Shown here piece after piece: positions 1-8,833 of a stretch of 64,000 bases of DNA. Under the pieces are notes generated by a model. It had not been told where the DNA came from, did no database searches, and saw nothing but the letters and a program-made list of their open reading frames with translations. Position 1 is the first letter of the stretch. Every line of letters starts with the position of its first letter. The stretch comes from an uncultured Clostridia bacterium (GTDB lineage Bacteria > Bacillota > Clostridia > Oscillospirales > Ruminococcaceae): assembly GCA_947624555.1 (NCBI GenBank), contig CANQKW010000001.1, positions 62,001 to 126,000 on the forward strand, written 5' to 3'. A program made the translations under genes and the position numbers.

Positions 1-1067
1 TTAGTGACCGCTTTTTTCGTCTGATTTGCATAGCTTGCCTGCGTCGAAAAATTTGAGCTGATAAACACAAGGCAATCCGCAACATCTTCCCATTTTACGG
101 CTTTTTCGCCTTTATTATACTTATTATTATTCTTTAAATAAGAGTCTATCTGCGACAAAAAAGCCTTTTTCATTGACTCTTCGGGAGAACCGCCGTGCTC
201 CAGCCAGCTTGAATTGTGATAATGCTCGATAAAGTGAATTTCTTTGGAAAAAGCAAAAGCCACATTCATTTTGAGCTTGTAATCCTCTTTATCCTCACGG
301 TCGCGTCCCTGACGCTGTGTCTGCCAGAATTGAGGAGTTGTCAGCGATTTATCGCCGAGAATTTCATTAAGATAGTCAAAAATTCCGTTTTTGTAAAAGA
401 AAATTTTCTTATCAACTGTACCGTCCTCGTTTTCAATTATCCTGAGAAATTCGATACCGCCGTTTACAACAGCCTGCCGCCTTAACATATCGTCAAGAAA
501 ATCCGCACCGACATCTATATCGGTAAAAACGTCAAGGTCGGGTCGCCAATGAATTTTTGTTCCTGTCTTATCGGTCTTGCTTTTGACAAAGCCCCGCTCG
601 TCGTTTGTGACATTAAAACCCTTTTCAAAGCGGAGATCATACTGCCACGTACCGTTTTTGCTCTCCACTTCCATATATTCCGACGCAAATTGAGTAGCGC
701 AAAGTCCCAGACCGTTAAGTCCGAGTGCGAAAGAATAATTCTCACCTGTATTATTATCGTATTTTCCGCCTGCATAAAGGGTACAAAATGCAAGCTCCCA
801 ATTATATTTATTTTCGCCCTTATTGAAATCTATCGGGATACCCCGTCCGTAATCCTCGACAGTGATAGATTTATCCCTGTGAAGAGTTATGATTATCTGC
901 TTTCCGTAGCCTTCTCTTGCCTCGTCAATTGAGTTTGATATTATTTCAAAAACCGAGTGTCGGCAGCCTGCGGCGTCGTCCGAACCGAAAATAACCGCAG
1001 GACGCAAACGAACCTGGTCAGGTCCTTTCAGCGACTTTAAATCAACGTAATTCGACCGCTTTGACAT
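1..1067 (-). CDS. DNA gyrase/topoisomerase IV subunit B-like protein (GyrB/ParE family), N-terminal part; runs off the window edge
   Basis: Manual reverse translation from ATG at 1067: MSKRSNYVDLKSLKGPDQVRLRPAVIFGSDDAAGCRHSVFEIISNSIDEAREGYGKQIIITLHRDKSITVEDYGRGIP, a GHKL ATPase motif (ExxxNSxDE, DxGRGIP). Absent from ORF track because partial. Confidence 0.9.
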   Translation of the reverse strand, partial: MSKRSNYVDLKSLKGPDQVRLRPAVIFGSDDAAGCRHSVFEIISNSIDEAREGYGKQIIITLHRDKSITVEDYGRGIPIDFNKGENKYNWELAFCTLYAGGKYDNNTGENYSFALGLNGLGLCATQFASEYMEVESKNGTWQYDLRFEKGFNVTNDERGFVKSKTDKTGTKIHWRPDLDVFTDIDVGADFLDDMLRRQAVVNGGIEFLRIIENEDGTVDKKIFFYKNGIFDYLNEILGDKSLTTPQFWQTQRQGRDREDKEDYKLKMNVAFAFSKEIHFIEHYHNSSWLEHGGSPEESMKKAFLSQIDSYLKNNNKYNKGEKAVKWEDVADCLVFISSNFSTQASYANQTKKAVT

Positions 1068-1102
1068 TTATTTTTTCACTCCTAAATCACAAATACATTA
1101 TG

Positions 1103-1131
1103 ATTATACCACATATAGTAAAAAAAATCAA
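1103..1131 (-). promoter_or_regulatory. sigma-A-like promoter for the gyrB/parE-like gene
   Basis: Minus strand TTGATT-17 nt-TATAAT, about 35 nt upstream of the start codon. Confidence 0.6.
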
Positions 1132-1152
1132 GTACATACTCAAAATTTAGTC

Positions 1153-1180
1153 AAAAAAAGTGCGGCCCGAAAGCCGCACC
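1153..1180 (-). terminator. Rho-independent terminator of the chemoreceptor gene
   Basis: Minus strand GTGCGGC-tttcgg-GCCGCAC followed by TTTTTTT, just downstream of the stop at 1197. Confidence 0.8.
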
Positions 1181-1196
1181 TTTATCTTTGATGTAA

Positions 1197-2882
1197 TCAA
1201 GCCTCTCTTACCTTGAACTCTGAGATAAGCTCCTTGAGGTTTTCCGCCTGTCCCGAAAGCTCTTCGGATGCCGCAGCGGACTGTTCCGCAGTAGCCGAGT
1301 TTGTCTGTACTACGTTGGAAATCTGCTCAACGCCCGTATTTATCTGGATAATTGAGTCCGCAGCCTCAGCAGAAGCGTCGGAAATGCCTGCATTCAGCTT
1401 AGAAACTTCACCTGCGGAAACGGCAACCTGCTGCATCATAACCGCTACCTCGTCGACAAGCAGATTACCCTGCTCAACAGCCTTGACCGTATTCTCGATA
1501 AGCTCATTTGTATTGTTTGCAGCCTCAGCAGACTTTGATGCAAGGTTTCTTACCTCATCGGCAACGACTGCAAATCCCTTTCCTGCCTCGCCTGCACGGG
1601 CAGCCTCAATTGCGGCGTTAAGCGACAATATATTGGTCTGGAAAGCAATATCCTCGATAGTCTTGATAATTTCGCTTATCTGACCCGAACGCTCCTTGAT
1701 CTCTTCCATTGCCTTGACAAGTTCGTCCATTTTGGAGTTTGCCGAGCCCATTGCCTCTCCTGCCTCGATAGTCTTAGCGCTTGCATTCTTAGCTGACTCT
1801 GCGTTCTGATTGATCTGCTCGGATATGATATGAATTGTAGCAGCAAGCTCCTCAACGGAAGACGCCTGCTCAGTCGCACCCGACGCAAGAGCCTGTGCGC
1901 CTGCGGAAACCTGCTCCGAACCCGATGCAACCTGGTCGGCAGACTGATTGATGTCGATCATAATCGTATTGAGCTTGTTAATAAGAGAAACCTCGTTCTC
2001 ATAAATTGCCTTGTAAGCGCCTACGTAAGCGGAAGGATTTTTGCTCTCGACAGTAAGATTGCCCTGTGAAAGCTCATCAAAGGTATAATTGATGTCCTCG
2101 ATGACTTCTCTTGTTCTTGTGCAAAGCGTTCTCATATCATCTGCAAGCTGTCCGATTTCGTCCCCGGACTCATAGGTGATGTCAACAGCGAAATCGCCGT
2201 CAGACACCTTTTTCGCAGCGGCTTTAACCTGATTTATTCCGCCGGTAAGTCTCTTTGTGAGGTAAAGCGAAAGTACAATGCCTGCTGCAACGCTTACTAC
2301 TCCCAATACAATCGAAATGACTTCAACTACAAGACCTGTAGTGGCAGACTCTTCATAAACCACTTTTGCTCTTTCTGCTGAAACCGCCTGTGCATTCTCC
2401 AAAATTTCTTCTGCTTTGGAGAAACACGGACTGATTTGGTTCAAGTACAGCTGATAAGCTCCGTCGGAATCGTTTTCCAGACATTCTTTCTTGAACTCTT
2501 CAAATACGCTCATTCCCTGTGCGATATTAGTTTCAATATCATCAAGGTCGGCAATATTGCCCGAATATGTACTTCTGACAGTTTCCAAATTATCTCCGAC
2601 CGATTTAAGCAGCTCTATTGAGTCGTCTATAAGCTCCTGTGTCTTTGAATAATCCTCGTCAACAGCAGCCTGCATTATCTGCTTTGCGGACATCTGAAGA
2701 TTATTTCCTACCTGCCCCAAAAGCTGTACATTCTGAAAAGGCTCATTATAAAATGTATCCATATCGTTGGAGATTATTACCAGACTTATGGTAGAGAAAG
2801 TCACCAAAAAAATCGTCATCAAAAGAATAATTCCAAAAGATATGATCAGTTTTACCCAAACCTTCAGATTTTTCATAATCAT
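1197..2882 (-). CDS. Methyl-accepting chemotaxis protein (4-helix-bundle sensor, HAMP, MCP signalling domain)
   Basis: N-terminal TM, second TM, HAMP and conserved hairpin tip [45 protein letters not shown]. Confidence 0.95.
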   Translation of the reverse strand: MIMKNLKVWVKLIISFGIILLMTIFLVTFSTISLVIISNDMDTFYNEPFQNVQLLGQVGNNLQMSAKQIMQAAVDEDYSKTQELIDDSIELLKSVGDNLETVRSTYSGNIADLDDIETNIAQGMSVFEEFKKECLENDSDGAYQLYLNQISPCFSKAEEILENAQAVSAERAKVVYEESATTGLVVEVISIVLGVVSVAAGIVLSLYLTKRLTGGINQVKAAAKKVSDGDFAVDITYESGDEIGQLADDMRTLCTRTREVIEDINYTFDELSQGNLTVESKNPSAYVGAYKAIYENEVSLINKLNTIMIDINQSADQVASGSEQVSAGAQALASGATEQASSVEELAATIHIISEQINQNAESAKNASAKTIEAGEAMGSANSKMDELVKAMEEIKERSGQISEIIKTIEDIAFQTNILSLNAAIEAARAGEAGKGFAVVADEVRNLASKSAEAANNTNELIENTVKAVEQGNLLVDEVAVMMQQVAVSAGEVSKLNAGISDASAEAADSIIQINTGVEQISNVVQTNSATAEQSAAASEELSGQAENLKELISEFKVREA

Positions 2883-2924
2883 TCCTCCAAAATTTTAAAA
2901 TTTGCGTATACTACATCAATTCTT

Positions 2925-2953
2925 ATTATACCACTTTCTTTTGCTGATGTCAA
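2925..2953 (-). promoter_or_regulatory. Consensus sigma-A-like promoter for the chemoreceptor
   Basis: Minus strand TTGACA-17 nt-TATAAT, both hexamers perfect. Confidence 0.75.
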
Positions 2954-3059
2954 TATATTTAGATATTTTAATTCCCTAAAATCACCAAAATTTGTATATT
3001 TTCATATAATCAAACGGCGGCAGTTATATCGTTATACATTTTTAAGAAAGGAAGATTTT

Positions 3060-3224
3060 ATGGATTCAATGAAAATTCAGAAACGCCCCGGCTACGCTTA
3101 TGTACCGTTCCAGCGAATGGAAAAAGTCTATTCTCCCGCAAAAGCGATTAAAGCAGGAACGATATTTCCTGAACTTAATATTCCGATAGAAGAATATCAA
3201 AGGGGGCTTTTCAATGGTAAATAA
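3060..3224 (+). CDS. cotJA: Spore coat-associated protein CotJA (54 aa)
   Basis: Manual translation MDSMKIQKRPGYAYVPFQRMEKVYSPAKAIKAGTIFPELNIPIEEYQRGLFNGK*; AGGAAG ribosome-binding site upstream; overlaps cotJB by 11 nt. Shorter than the ORF-track cutoff. Confidence 0.85.
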   Translation: MDSMKIQKRPGYAYVPFQRMEKVYSPAKAIKAGTIFPELNIPIEEYQRGLFNGK

Positions 3225-3570
3225 TTATATGAACAAAAGAGGAAATATGAACGACAACTTTCGTTCTCCTCAGCAGCGGCAGGAAAATTCGGGAAACAGC
3301 AATAACAACGGAAATAACGGCAATTCTCCTGCCTGCGACGAGCTTTTGAGGGCTATCGCAGAGGCAGACTTTTTTGCGACAGACTTAAAGCTCTATCTCG
3401 ACACTCACCCCGATGATACAAGAGCGCTTGAAATGTACCGTGAGGCAGTTAAGCAGTACAAAGCCTGCAAAGCGGCTTTCGAGGACAGCTTTTATCCGCT
3501 CGACGCAACCGCCGCAGGCAAGGACGGAGAGTGGGATTGGTTATGCGGTGCATTTCCGCCGCTCAGTTAA
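3214..3570 (+). CDS. cotJB: Spore coat protein CotJB
   Basis: FFATDLKLYLDTHPDDTRALEMYREAVKQYKACKAAFEDSFYPL...WDWLCGAFP matches the CotJB family pattern; between cotJA and cotJC. Confidence 0.85.
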   Translation: MVNNYMNKRGNMNDNFRSPQQRQENSGNSNNNGNNGNSPACDELLRAIAEADFFATDLKLYLDTHPDDTRALEMYREAVKQYKACKAAFEDSFYPLDATAAGKDGEWDWLCGAFPPLS

Positions 3571-3585
3571 GAAAAGAGGTAGCAT

Positions 3586-4152
3586 ATGTTCATTTTTCAA
3601 AAAAGAACGCAGATCCCGGTCTGCATTAAGAACAAAAACCCAAAACTCGCAGGTATAATCCTCAGTCAATACGGCGGTCCCGACGGAGAATTAGCTGCAT
3701 CGCTGCGTTATCTGTCACAGAGATTTACAATGCCCGATAATCGAGGAAAAGCTCTTCTTACGGATATAGGTACAGAGGAGCTTGCACATCTTGAAATCGT
3801 TGGCAGTATCGTAGGACAGCTTACAGACGGAGAAGGCGCAAAAAGCTTTGACAAGTACGGTCAGGGCGATTACTTTGTAGACCACGGTAATGCGATTTAT
3901 CCTTCAAGCGCAGCAGGCGTTCCCTTTACGGCAGCATATCTTCAGGCAAAAGCCGACCCGATTTCCGACCTTGTTGAAAATCTCGCTGCAGAACAAAAGG
4001 CTCGTGCAACTTACGACAATATTTTAAGACTTTCCGACGACCCTGATGTAAACGAAGTCATCAAATTCCTCCGTGAAAGAGAAATCGTTCATTTCCAGCG
4101 TTTTGGAGAACTTCTCAACTACTATCAGGACAAAATCGAAGAGTGCAAATAA
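3586..4152 (+). CDS. cotJC: Manganese catalase-like spore coat protein CotJC
   Basis: GGPDGELAASLRYLSQRFTMPDNRGKALLTDIGTEELAHLEIVGSIV, the CotJC/Mn-catalase diiron-type helical motif. Confidence 0.93.
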   Translation: MFIFQKRTQIPVCIKNKNPKLAGIILSQYGGPDGELAASLRYLSQRFTMPDNRGKALLTDIGTEELAHLEIVGSIVGQLTDGEGAKSFDKYGQGDYFVDHGNAIYPSSAAGVPFTAAYLQAKADPISDLVENLAAEQKARATYDNILRLSDDPDVNEVIKFLREREIVHFQRFGELLNYYQDKIEECK

Positions 4153-4161
4153 TGATTTCAC

Positions 4162-4191
4162 GCCGTCTCAGAGAAATCTGAGGCGGCATTT
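4162..4191 (+). terminator. Rho-independent terminator of the cotJ operon
   Basis: GCCGTCTCAGA-gaaa-TCTGAGGCGGC followed by ATTTT. Confidence 0.7.
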
Positions 4192-4264
4192 TACGTCATA
4201 AATTATCCGAACAACTAATATACTTGTACAAAAATAGCGTTATTTTCAGCGGAAGGGGAAAATT

Positions 4265-5953
4265 ATGACCGAAAAAAAGTTTTTCAAAAACACGGCTATA
4301 CTGTTCATTTCAATGGCAATTACAAAGATAGTGGGAGCGCTTTTTAAAATACCTCTGGCAAATCTTCTCGGCGGAACGGGAATGGGCTATTTTTCATCGG
4401 CTTACGGATTATATTCGCCGATTTTTGCAATTACTGCCGCAGGAATACCCACCGTTATTATGAGAATAACCGCAAGATGTGCGGCGTCCGACAATCTCTG
4501 CCGTGCCGCTGCGGTAAGAAAATGCGCTTTGTTTATGTTTACGGTAATCGGGCTTTTCGGGTCGCTTTGCGTGCTTACCTTTGCAAAACCGTTTGCGGAA
4601 AATATTGCCTACTCTCCGCAGAGTTTTTCCTGCGTTGTCTGTATTGCGCCTGCGGTAATGCTGTGCTGTATTTCAAGCGTGTACAAGGGTTACCGCGAGG
4701 GACTCGCCGACGTTCTTCCGTCATCTGCGTCCGCTGTTTCGGAGGCAGTTTCAAGGGCGATTTTCGGTTTGGGATTGTCCTATGCGGTAATATTTTATGC
4801 CAAAAAGCGCTTTGCAAACGGCTTTGACGTTTTCGGCATTTCCTGTGCAACGGAGGAGCAGGCTTATACCGCCGCTCTTCCCTACGCTGCCGCAGGAGCA
4901 GTCCTTGCGGTAAGCATAAGCGAGCTTGTAGGTCTTATTACGCTGCTGCTGATAGAAAGAAAAGCCAAAAACCGCATTCCCGTGCCGAAAAAATGCACCT
5001 ACAGCCGCAAAGAAATCTGCATATCCCTGCTGAAAGAAATAACTCCTATTGCTGCGTCTGCGCTTGTTATGAACTGCGTTTCATTTGTTGACCTGCTGAC
5101 CGTAACAAGAACGCTTTCCGCTGCTGTCGCCGCAAATCCCGAATATTTTACCGGCACATTCGGGGGAATTTTTGATGCCTGCGGCGGTATTGAGGGACTG
5201 CCTAATTTTATGTACGGAAGTTATACGGGAATTGCTATGTCTTTGTTTATGATTATACCGTCATTTGCAGGAATGTCAACGACAGCCGCAGCTCCCGAAA
5301 TAGCCGCTGCCTGGGAGAAAAAGGACTATGTCCTTATGTCAAGGAAAATCTTTCTTCAGCTCCGCACAGGTGCGCTTATAGCCTGCCCTGCCTGCCTCGG
5401 AGCGCTTTCGCTTGCCTCGCCGATACTGAATATGCTGTATAAATCAAGAGCCGCAGAAGTGTCAGTCTGCATCAATTCATTTACCGTTCTTTGTCTTGGC
5501 GGAATATTTATGACCGCCTCTTCGGCGTTATTCGGCATATTTCAGTCGATAGGAAAGGCAAAAATTCCGCTGATACTTATGATTTGCTCGATTATGCTGA
5601 AATTTGTACTTAACCCAATTCTGATTTCCATACCCTCTCTGAATATAGCGGGAGCGGCGCTTTCAAGCATTATCGGTTATATCGTAATGACAATAGGCGG
5701 CACGATTGCTCTAAAGAAAAATATTCCATTTGAAATTGGCATTTTCAAGGCATTTTTTCCGCCGTTTATGTGTGCCTGCGGCTGCGGAGCAGCGGCGTTT
5801 ATCACGTACAAAATCTTAGAAAGCCATATCAATTCCACTTTTTGTGTAATATCTTCCACAATATCAGGCGCTTTTGTTTATGCAATATTGCTGATTTTAT
5901 CGGGCTGTTTTCGTACAAGTGGCATAAGAAAAGCAAAAAATGCAAAAAAATAA
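4265..5953 (+). CDS. spoVB: Polysaccharide biosynthesis/MOP-superfamily flippase, SpoVB/MurJ-like
   Basis: Multi-TM; N-terminal KKFFKNTAILFISMAITKIVGALFKIPLANLLGGTGMGYFSSAY typical of SpoVB; next to mazG as in the yab cluster. Confidence 0.85.
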   Translation: MTEKKFFKNTAILFISMAITKIVGALFKIPLANLLGGTGMGYFSSAYGLYSPIFAITAAGIPTVIMRITARCAASDNLCRAAAVRKCALFMFTVIGLFGSLCVLTFAKPFAENIAYSPQSFSCVVCIAPAVMLCCISSVYKGYREGLADVLPSSASAVSEAVSRAIFGLGLSYAVIFYAKKRFANGFDVFGISCATEEQAYTAALPYAAAGAVLAVSISELVGLITLLLIERKAKNRIPVPKKCTYSRKEICISLLKEITPIAASALVMNCVSFVDLLTVTRTLSAAVAANPEYFTGTFGGIFDACGGIEGLPNFMYGSYTGIAMSLFMIIPSFAGMSTTAAAPEIAAAWEKKDYVLMSRKIFLQLRTGALIACPACLGALSLASPILNMLYKSRAAEVSVCINSFTVLCLGGIFMTASSALFGIFQSIGKAKIPLILMICSIMLKFVLNPILISIPSLNIAGAALSSIIGYIVMTIGGTIALKKNIPFEIGIFKAFFPPFMCACGCGAAAFITYKILESHINSTFCVISSTISGAFVYAILLILSGCFRTSGIRKAKNAKK

Positions 5954-6049
5954 TAAAAAGCCCTTGAAAATCGGGAGAAAATGGGTTATTATAGTAGAGG
6001 TCATTTTTTTTACAAGGATGTGCAATCGGATCGTAAAGGAGTTCAGTTA

Positions 6050-6844
6050 ATGGATTTTGAGATAAAAAGCCGTTATGATATTTTTGACCTCCTGAAAATT
6101 ATGAAGGTTCTTCGTTCCGAAAACGGCTGTCCCTGGGATAAGGTGCAGACGCACGAGTCCATACGCACCGATCTTATCGAAGAGGCATATGAGGTATGCG
6201 AGGGAATTGACGCCAACAGCCCCGATATGCTCAGGGAAGAGCTTGGAGATTTGCTTATGCAGGTCGTTTTCCATTCGGAAATCGAAGAAGAGGCAGGACA
6301 CTTTAATTTTGATGATGTTTGCGATGAAATCTGTAAGAAACTGGTTTACAGACATCCGCACGTTTTCGGCGAAATTACCGTTAAAGATACGGACGATGTT
6401 CTGAAAAACTGGGACGCATTGAAAAAGGCAAGCAAACATCAGGACTCGTACTCGGATACGCTTGAAAGCGTGCCTAAGAACTTCCCTGCTCTGCTGAGGG
6501 GCGAAAAGGTCTGCAAGCGTGCATCAAGGGCAGGTATCGGCGAAGAAGATGCCGGAAAATGCGCTGATGATATTATCAAAGATATAAAACAGCTTTGTGA
6601 CAGCAATTTTGAGGGAAATATTGAACAAAATCAACAGATTGTTGGAAATATTCTGTTGAAATTTTGTAATTTGAACAGAATTTTGAAGATTGATGCCGAA
6701 AAAGCCTTGACATATTCCACAAATAGGTTTATAATGACTTTTAGGACTGTCGAAAACGAAATAAAAGCAAGCGGAAAATCTATTGAAGAGCTTTCTGATG
6801 AAGAATTAAAGCTTGCGACGGAAAAAGTCCTCAACGGTTTTTAA
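6050..6844 (+). CDS. mazG: Nucleoside triphosphate pyrophosphohydrolase MazG
   Basis: LRSENGCPWDKVQTHESIRTDLIEEAYEVCEGID...REELGDLLMQVVFHSEIEEE, classic MazG motif. Start moved to the ATG at 6050. Confidence 0.95.
   Translation: MDFEIKSRYDIFDLLKIMKVLRSENGCPWDKVQTHESIRTDLIEEAYEVCEGIDANSPDMLREELGDLLMQVVFHSEIEEEAGHFNFDDVCDEICKKLVYRHPHVFGEITVKDTDDVLKNWDALKKASKHQDSYSDTLESVPKNFPALLRGEKVCKRASRAGIGEEDAGKCADDIIKDIKQLCDSNFEGNIEQNQQIVGNILLKFCNLNRILKIDAEKALTYSTNRFIMTFRTVENEIKASGKSIEELSDEELKLATEKVLNGF
6707..6735 (+). promoter_or_regulatory. Perfect-consensus sigma-A-like promoter inside mazG, upstream of the HU gene
   Basis: TTGACA-17 nt-TATAAT on the plus strand, about 147 nt before the HU start. Confidence 0.7.
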
Positions 6845-6881
6845 CCGTTAGATAATAGAATATTTTTTTGGAGGTTCAATT

Positions 6882-7190
6882 ATGACAAAAGCAGAATTAG
6901 TTACAGAGGTTGCAGGTAAGTCGGGTCTTTCAAAGAAGGATACTGAAAAGGCTATCGCAGGCATTATCGAAACCGTTACTGAAACTCTTGCAAAGGGCGA
7001 GTCTATCCAGCTGGTTGGCTTCGGTACTTTCGAGGTTCGCGAGCGTGCAGCAAGAAAGGGCATTAACCCCCGCACAAAGGAGCCGATCGAGATCGACGCT
7101 ACTAAGGTTCCCGCATTCAAGGCAGGCAGAGCTCTTAAGGACGCTGTTGCTGCTCCCGCAGCTAAGGGCAAGAAGGGCAAGAAAAAGTAA
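6882..7190 (+). CDS. hup: HU family DNA-binding protein
   Basis: MTKAELVTEVAGKSGLSKKDTEKAIAGIIETVTETLAKGESIQLVGFGTFEVRERAARKGINPRTKEPIEI. Confidence 0.97.
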   Translation: MTKAELVTEVAGKSGLSKKDTEKAIAGIIETVTETLAKGESIQLVGFGTFEVRERAARKGINPRTKEPIEIDATKVPAFKAGRALKDAVAAPAAKGKKGKKK

Positions 7191-7218
7191 TTATTTATAA
7201 TAAGCTCGGTTCATAATT

Positions 7219-7244
7219 AAGCGGCGGTATTATCGCCGCTTTTA
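7219..7244 (+). terminator. Probable terminator hairpin after HU
   Basis: AAGCGGCG-gtattat-CGCCGCTTTT. Confidence 0.6.
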
Positions 7245-7267
7245 GCTTTTGTAAACAAGGAGAAAAA

Positions 7268-7504
7268 ATGCGTTTGGATAAATTTCTCAAGGTATCAAGG
7301 TTAATCAAAAGAAGAACGGTTGCAAATGAGGCTTGTGACGCAGATAAGGTATCTGTGAACGGCAAAATCGCACGGGCGTCTTATGAGGTCAAAACAGGCG
7401 ACATTATCGAGATAAATATAGGAAAACCGTTGAAAGTAAGAGTTCTCGATATAAAGGAATTTACTAAAAAAGAAGACGCCGCCGCACTTTATGAGGTAGT
7501 CTGA
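7268..7504 (+). CDS. rqcP: S4-domain RNA-binding protein, RqcP/YabO (Hsp15-like)
   Basis: MRLDKFLKVSRLIKRRTVANEACDADKVSVNGKIARASYEVKTGDIIEI; position before yabP/yabQ/divIC. Confidence 0.9.
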   Translation: MRLDKFLKVSRLIKRRTVANEACDADKVSVNGKIARASYEVKTGDIIEINIGKPLKVRVLDIKEFTKKEDAAALYEVV

Positions 7505-7556
7505 AAAACGAATATTATACTCCCCCGTTGAATACATTTTAGACGGGGGTGTTTTT

Positions 7557-7829
7557 ATGCAGAATAATTCTATTGCAGTTCCTCAGAATATAATAATGGA
7601 AAACAGAAAATCGCTGAGAATATCGGGGGTAAAGGATATCGACAGCTTTACCGAAACAAGGATAGTCCTTTCGACAATTTTAGGCGAGCTTATCATCAAA
7701 GGCGAGGATTTGCACGTTATGGCGCTTGACGCAGAAACAGGCGATTTTTCTATGACAGGGAGCATTTCTTCCTGTACTTACAGCAAAAAAAGCGTTATGG
7801 ACGGACCTATCAAAAAACTTTTCAGATAA
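7557..7829 (+). CDS. yabP: Sporulation protein YabP
   Basis: ENRKSLRISGVKDIDSFTETRIVLSTILGELIIKGEDLHVMALDAETGDFSMTGSI; conserved neighbourhood. Confidence 0.9.
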   Translation: MQNNSIAVPQNIIMENRKSLRISGVKDIDSFTETRIVLSTILGELIIKGEDLHVMALDAETGDFSMTGSISSCTYSKKSVMDGPIKKLFR

Positions 7830-7850
7830 TCAGATACAACGGAGGAAAAA

Positions 7851-8390
7851 ATGAACGTAAGTATTCCCGACTGCTTTATGATCGCTTTCTTTGTAGGACT
7901 TGTTTTCGGACTTGTTTACGAGGTGCTGAGAATAATAAGGCTGATTCTTCGGTTTAAGGCGGCTGTTTTCGTGTGCGATATTGTTTTCTTTATCCTTGCG
8001 GCAGGCGTCGTCGTAAAGCTGTCCTCGTTTCTGGGAAATTATGTGAGGATCTATACTGTACTGGGTTTCGGCGCAGGTGTTTTCACTTATATCGTAACTG
8101 TAGGACGACTTTTAAATTTGATGGAAAGCGCAGCCTCGACTGCCTGGAGAATGACTATCGGAAAATTATTGAAAAAAATCGGCAGTTTTTCAAAGAAATC
8201 GTTTGTAAAAATTAAACAGAAAGTCAAGGCAGGATTTGTAAAAATCTCCAAATATTTTAGTAATTTGCCTGAAAATCGTCTAAAGCACTTGAAATCAAAT
8301 AATAAAAAAGTGTATAATAATAAGAGATTAGATAAAATTGGGGAAGGTGGAAATAATGTCATCAAGGCAGATGTCAGGAGAGGTCTGTAA
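7851..8390 (+). CDS. yabQ: Spore cortex biosynthesis protein YabQ-like membrane protein
   Basis: Multi-TM N-terminus, basic C-terminus, located between yabP and divIC. Confidence 0.75.
   Translation: MNVSIPDCFMIAFFVGLVFGLVYEVLRIIRLILRFKAAVFVCDIVFFILAAGVVVKLSSFLGNYVRIYTVLGFGAGVFTYIVTVGRLLNLMESAASTAWRMTIGKLLKKIGSFSKKSFVKIKQKVKAGFVKISKYFSNLPENRLKHLKSNNKKVYNNKRLDKIGEGGNNVIKADVRRGL
8289..8318 (+). promoter_or_regulatory. Putative promoter for divIC within the 3' end of yabQ
   Basis: TTGAAA-18 nt-TATAAT, about 38 nt before the ATG at 8356. Confidence 0.5.
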
Positions 8391-8685
8391 CAGCCCGAAA
8401 AAGCACAGATTTCTTCGTTTTCTGACAGCCGCTGCGCTGTTGGTAATTGCAGTTTTCATCGTTTATACGATTGTTTCCGATATGATACAGATACAAAAAG
8501 ACACGGAAACGTACAATAACCTTGTTGCTCAGACAAACGAAATCAAGGAAGAAAATGCGCAAATTACGGGTTATCTGGAAAACGATAATAATTTAAAGGA
8601 ATATATTGAAAATATCGCAAGAGAAAAGCTGGATTATGCAAATCCCGATGAAAGAATAATTTACATCGTTCCCTCAGCGGAATAA
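8356..8685 (+). CDS. divIC: Septum formation initiator, DivIC/FtsB-like
   Basis: Single TM, then coiled coil and ...YIENIAREKLDYANPDERIIYIVP; ATG at 8356 with GGGGAAGGTGG upstream preferred over TTG at 8338. Confidence 0.85.
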   Translation: MSSRQMSGEVCNSPKKHRFLRFLTAAALLVIAVFIVYTIVSDMIQIQKDTETYNNLVAQTNEIKEENAQITGYLENDNNLKEYIENIAREKLDYANPDERIIYIVPSAE

Positions 8686-8697
8686 TAATTGAACCGT

Positions 8698-8722
8698 ACA
8701 GCCCTTTCGGGCTGTTTTTTTT
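8698..8722 (+). terminator. Rho-independent terminator after divIC
   Basis: ACAGCCC-TTTC-GGGCTG followed by TTTTTTTT. Confidence 0.85.
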
Positions 8723-8833
8723 ATGTAAAATTGAATATAATAAAAACGTATTTGATTTTTTGCAAATTTTATTTTACTCTATTGCAGTAAAGTGCAATAA
8801 AGAACGAAATTGTATTCTGTTTTTGGAGTTTTT

